In this document: piece by piece, positions 6,098 to 7,506 of the stretch | Layout of the letters: each line of letters opens with the position of its first letter | Numbering within the stretch: the first letter of the stretch is position 1 | Assembly (NCBI GenBank): GCA_910588825.1 | Contig: CAJURF010000107.1 | Span: 1-7,506 of the forward strand | Origin: an uncultured Lachnospiraceae bacterium | GTDB taxonomy: Bacteria > Bacillota > Clostridia > Lachnospirales > Lachnospiraceae | Length of the DNA stretch: 7,506 nt | Direction: 5' to 3' | Made by a program: the position numbers and the translations under genes | The notes under the pieces: model-generated | Told to the model about the DNA's origin: nothing | Databases searched by the model: none | The model's input: only the letters and a program-made list of their open reading frames with translations

Positions 6098-6765
6098 TAT
6101 TCCACCTCCATACGATATCCGAACTTGCGCACTGTACAAATGGTACAGCCGCATACGCCCATTGCTTTTCGAAGTTTCCTGATGTGATTATCCACCACCC
6201 GTTCATTGCCGTCAAAGTCATATCCCCAGAAGCGGATCAGAAGCTGCTCCCTGCTGAAAATCCGCCTTGGATTCTCCAGAAAGAACAGGAGCATTTCATA
6301 TTCTTTTGGGGGCAGGCTGACTGGCCGGCCATGGTTGAACACCTGGTGGGTATTCACGTCGATTTCCAGTGACCCTGCCTGCAGCCGCTTCCTCATGCTG
6401 CTTTTGGCGCGGCGCAGGAGGGCTTCGGCCTTTGCATGGAGAACAGGCAGGGAGAAGGGCTTGGTTACATAATCGTCCGCCCCCAGCAAGTAGCCGTTTA
6501 ATTCATCCTCCTCCATGACTCTGGCGGTGATAAAAATGATGGGGATATCGCTGGTTTCCCGGACTTTCCGGCATACCGTGAAGCCATTCATCCCGGGCAT
6601 CATCACATCCAGAAGAATCAGATGGAAACTGCCAAGGGCCAGCAGTTCCAATGCGTCGTCTCCGTTGTCCGCAGCCTGCACCCGCCAGCCTTTGCTTATA
6701 AAATAATCCATGACTGCTTCCTGTACCAGAGGGTCGTCCTCTACAAGCAGAATTTTTTGGTTCAT
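6097..6765 (-). CDS. OmpR-family DNA-binding response regulator
   Basis: A 222-residue regulator partnered with the overlapping histidine kinase. The receiver domain (about 1-120) has the acidic pair D10/D11, phospho-acceptor Asp53 in LLDVMMPGMNG, Thr80 and Lys102 in VTKPF, so it has all residues needed for phosphorylation. The C-terminal winged-helix domain (about 128-222) shows the family pattern: LPPKEYEMLLFFLENP, FSREQLL, RVVDNHIRKLRKAMG and a final GYRMEV. Start: AAGGAGGTG lies five bases before the ATG. It is the first gene of the leftward pair, with a sigma-A-like promoter at 6842-6871. Targets are not visible; two AAGATAT repeats overlapping its own -10 could be a self-regulation site. 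Nothing nearby, such as an ABC exporter or van gene, hints at the stimulus. Confidence 0.96.
   Translation of the reverse strand: MNQKILLVEDDPLVQEAVMDYFISKGWRVQAADNGDDALELLALGSFHLILLDVMMPGMNGFTVCRKVRETSDIPIIFITARVMEEDELNGYLLGADDYVTKPFSLPVLHAKAEALLRRAKSSMRKRLQAGSLEIDVNTHQVFNHGRPVSLPPKEYEMLLFFLENPRRIFSREQLLIRFWGYDFDGNERVVDNHIRKLRKAMGVCGCTICTVRKFGYRMEVE
6102..6109 (-). promoter_or_regulatory. Ribosome binding site of the kinase, inside the regulator gene
   Basis: GGAGGTGG on the minus strand, four bases before the ATG at 6097. It lies within the last codons of the response regulator and, with the TAATG overlap, points to coupled translation of the two proteins. Confidence 0.8.
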
Positions 6766-6841
6766 TGTCTCACCTCCTTGGAGCGTGCCACTCTGCTACT
6801 CGGATATATTTTTGTTTTCGTTATGCTTATGATATCTTACT

Positions 6842-6871
6842 AATATATCTTTTTTGTATCCATTTTGGCAA
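6842..6871 (-). promoter_or_regulatory. Candidate sigma-A promoter of the response regulator-kinase pair
   Basis: Minus strand TTGCCA (6866-6871), 18-base spacer, TATATT (6842-6847). Transcription would begin near 6835, about 70 bases before the regulator ATG. AAGATAT occurs twice on the minus strand with starts 13 bases apart, the first copy overlapping the -10. Confidence 0.5.
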
Positions 6872-6977
6872 GAATGGAATATTTGGCGGGGGAATTTTTG
6901 ATTTTTATACTCAACCAGTTTTACACGTATTGGATATTAAAGTGATTGACCTGGCCAGGAAGATGGTGTCCGGTATC

Positions 6978-6995
6978 TGTTTGATTTCTCAAACA
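6978..6995. repeat. Small perfect hairpin
   Basis: TGTTTGA (6978-6984) and TCAAACA (6989-6995) around TTTC; on the minus strand the loop reads GAAA, a stable tetraloop. No T run follows on either strand, so a terminator role is unlikely. Confidence 0.5.
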
Positions 6996-6996
6996 A

Positions 6997-7056
6997 TATA
7001 ATTGTAATCTCGAAAGGCGTATGCTACAATTTATTCTATTACTGAGTATAATTGTA
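6997..7056. repeat. Direct repeat TATAATTGTA, copies 50 bases apart
   Basis: Identical ten-base copies at 6997-7006 and 7047-7056. The first is part of a palindrome ACAAT-ATA-ATTGT (6993-7005); the second overlaps the -35 of the rightward promoter candidate. Possible regulator sites; chance is also possible in AT-rich DNA. Confidence 0.4.
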
Positions 7057-7080
7057 TGGAGAAAATTGAAAGGCTATAAT
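7052..7080 (+). promoter_or_regulatory. Candidate sigma-A promoter reading toward the DUF1349-type gene
   Basis: TTGTAT (7052-7057), 17-base spacer, perfect TATAAT (7075-7080). The start point would be near 7087, giving a leader of about 300 bases before the ATG at 7389, long for a simple gene. Confidence 0.45.
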
Positions 7081-7388
7081 AGTATACAGAGTGTTGTAAT
7101 TTATGATCTGGAAAAAATCTGCTAGAGCGTGTTTGAAGGTTACTTTGGAGCTGTATCTGGATAACAGAAGCGTTTTCTCTAAAAAATACGGGAATGAGGA
7201 CATACACAAGTGATAAACGACTGCGATTGCTTCAAAAATAAATGAATATTTTATATAAGCAGCTTGAAAAATCACATAACAATCCAAGTTCTAAATTGAT
7301 ATTGAGATTATCATAGCAAAGCATTTGGGACAGACTGATACAACAGTTCCGATACCACTGGAAAAGAAATAAGGAAAGGGAGGCAGAC

Positions 7389-7506
7389 ATGGATTTTGAT
7401 ACAGATATTCTTGAATGGACAAGAGAGCCTGGGCAATACAGGATTGATAGGGATAAAATAGAAATAGTAACCATGCCCCAGACAGACCTGTGGCAAAGGA
7501 CATATT
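7389..7506 (+). CDS. DUF1349-type protein, N-terminal part (runs off the right edge)
   Basis: The first 39 codons of a plus-strand gene. The ATG follows GGGAGG with five bases between. The visible residues (MDFDTDILEWTREPGQYRI, then a stretch ending in TMPQTDLWQRTY) match the start of the DUF1349 family, small cytoplasmic proteins with a concanavalin-like fold whose conserved T-x-P-x-T-D-x-W-Q-R-T-Y motif is present here. No signal peptide is seen. The biochemical role of the family is not settled, and the glycan-binding idea rests on fold only. It is the only gene here reading rightwards, away from the two-component pair, and looks unrelated to the leftward signalling genes. Confidence 0.75.
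   Translation, partial: MDFDTDILEWTREPGQYRIDRDKIEIVTMPQTDLWQRTY

Larger units (their letters stand above)
6780..7388. other. Gene-free AT-rich stretch between the divergent genes
   Basis: No convincing gene in about 600 bases. The left part holds the leftward promoter at 6842-6871. The rest holds a hairpin at 6978-6995, a direct repeat TATAATTGTA at 6997 and 7047, and a rightward promoter candidate at 7052-7080. In plus frame 2 there is a 36-residue reading frame at 7103-7213 with no ribosome site, and an open tail ending at the TAA 7370-7372, 16 bases before the DUF1349-type start; between them lie several stops. These could be remains of a decayed gene, but I recognise no family. Confidence 0.6.

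Noticed and set aside
6765..7001. 78-residue plus-strand reading frame
   Set aside because: Its start lies over the regulator's own ribosome site in reverse and it crosses the regulator promoter; no ribosome site of its own.
7125..7150. Possible insertion-sequence end (GAGCGTGTTTGAAGG)
   Set aside because: It vaguely resembles some transposon ends, but there is no matching inverted copy, target duplication or transposase in the window.
7039..7287. 82-residue minus-strand reading frame
   Set aside because: Rich in Phe, Tyr and Ile as expected for translated AT-rich DNA; no ribosome site and no recognisable family.

Overview
This window looks like a low-to-mid GC Gram-positive Firmicute, most likely a clostridium of the Lachnospiraceae type. 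The evidence is strong AAGGAGG-type ribosome binding sites before nearly every gene, sigma-A-like promoters in AT-rich gaps, a lipobox lipoprotein rich in Ser/Thr/Asp, a DUF3786-type protein, and a methyl-accepting chemotaxis-type protein next to a GGDEF enzyme. The genus cannot be fixed from the sequence.

Nearly everything reads leftwards (minus strand). From right to left: an OmpR-family response regulator (6765-6097) and its sensor histidine kinase (6097-4379), joined by a one-base TAATG overlap; a DUF3786-like protein of unknown function with a cysteine cluster (4283-3255) that has its own good promoter; a 170-base gap with a large inverted repeat followed by a terminator-like hairpin; a secreted lipoprotein with two C-terminal aromatic/glycine repeats (2973-1873); a membrane diguanylate cyclase with a Cache-like outer sensor (1826-384); a clear intrinsic terminator (296-335); and the first 52 codons of a chemotaxis-receptor-like membrane protein running off the left edge. 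At the right end, after a roughly 600-base AT-rich stretch with no convincing gene, a plus-strand DUF1349-type gene begins and runs off the right edge.

The set reads as envelope sensing and signalling. The two-component pair senses through a large, unassigned outer domain. The lipoprotein and diguanylate cyclase are probably one transcript, so an outer-surface protein is paired with a c-di-GMP-making sensor. The receptor-like gene beyond the terminator has both a sigma-A-like promoter and a sigma-D-like -10 element, which would tie it to motility. Functional links between the two-component pair and the lipoprotein/GGDEF pair are inference only.

The least explained parts are the 3087-3254 inverted-repeat region, the leader hairpin at 3051-3085, the Cys-rich N-terminal region of the DUF3786-like protein, and the 6780-7388 stretch. 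I did not find a clearly new multi-gene system.
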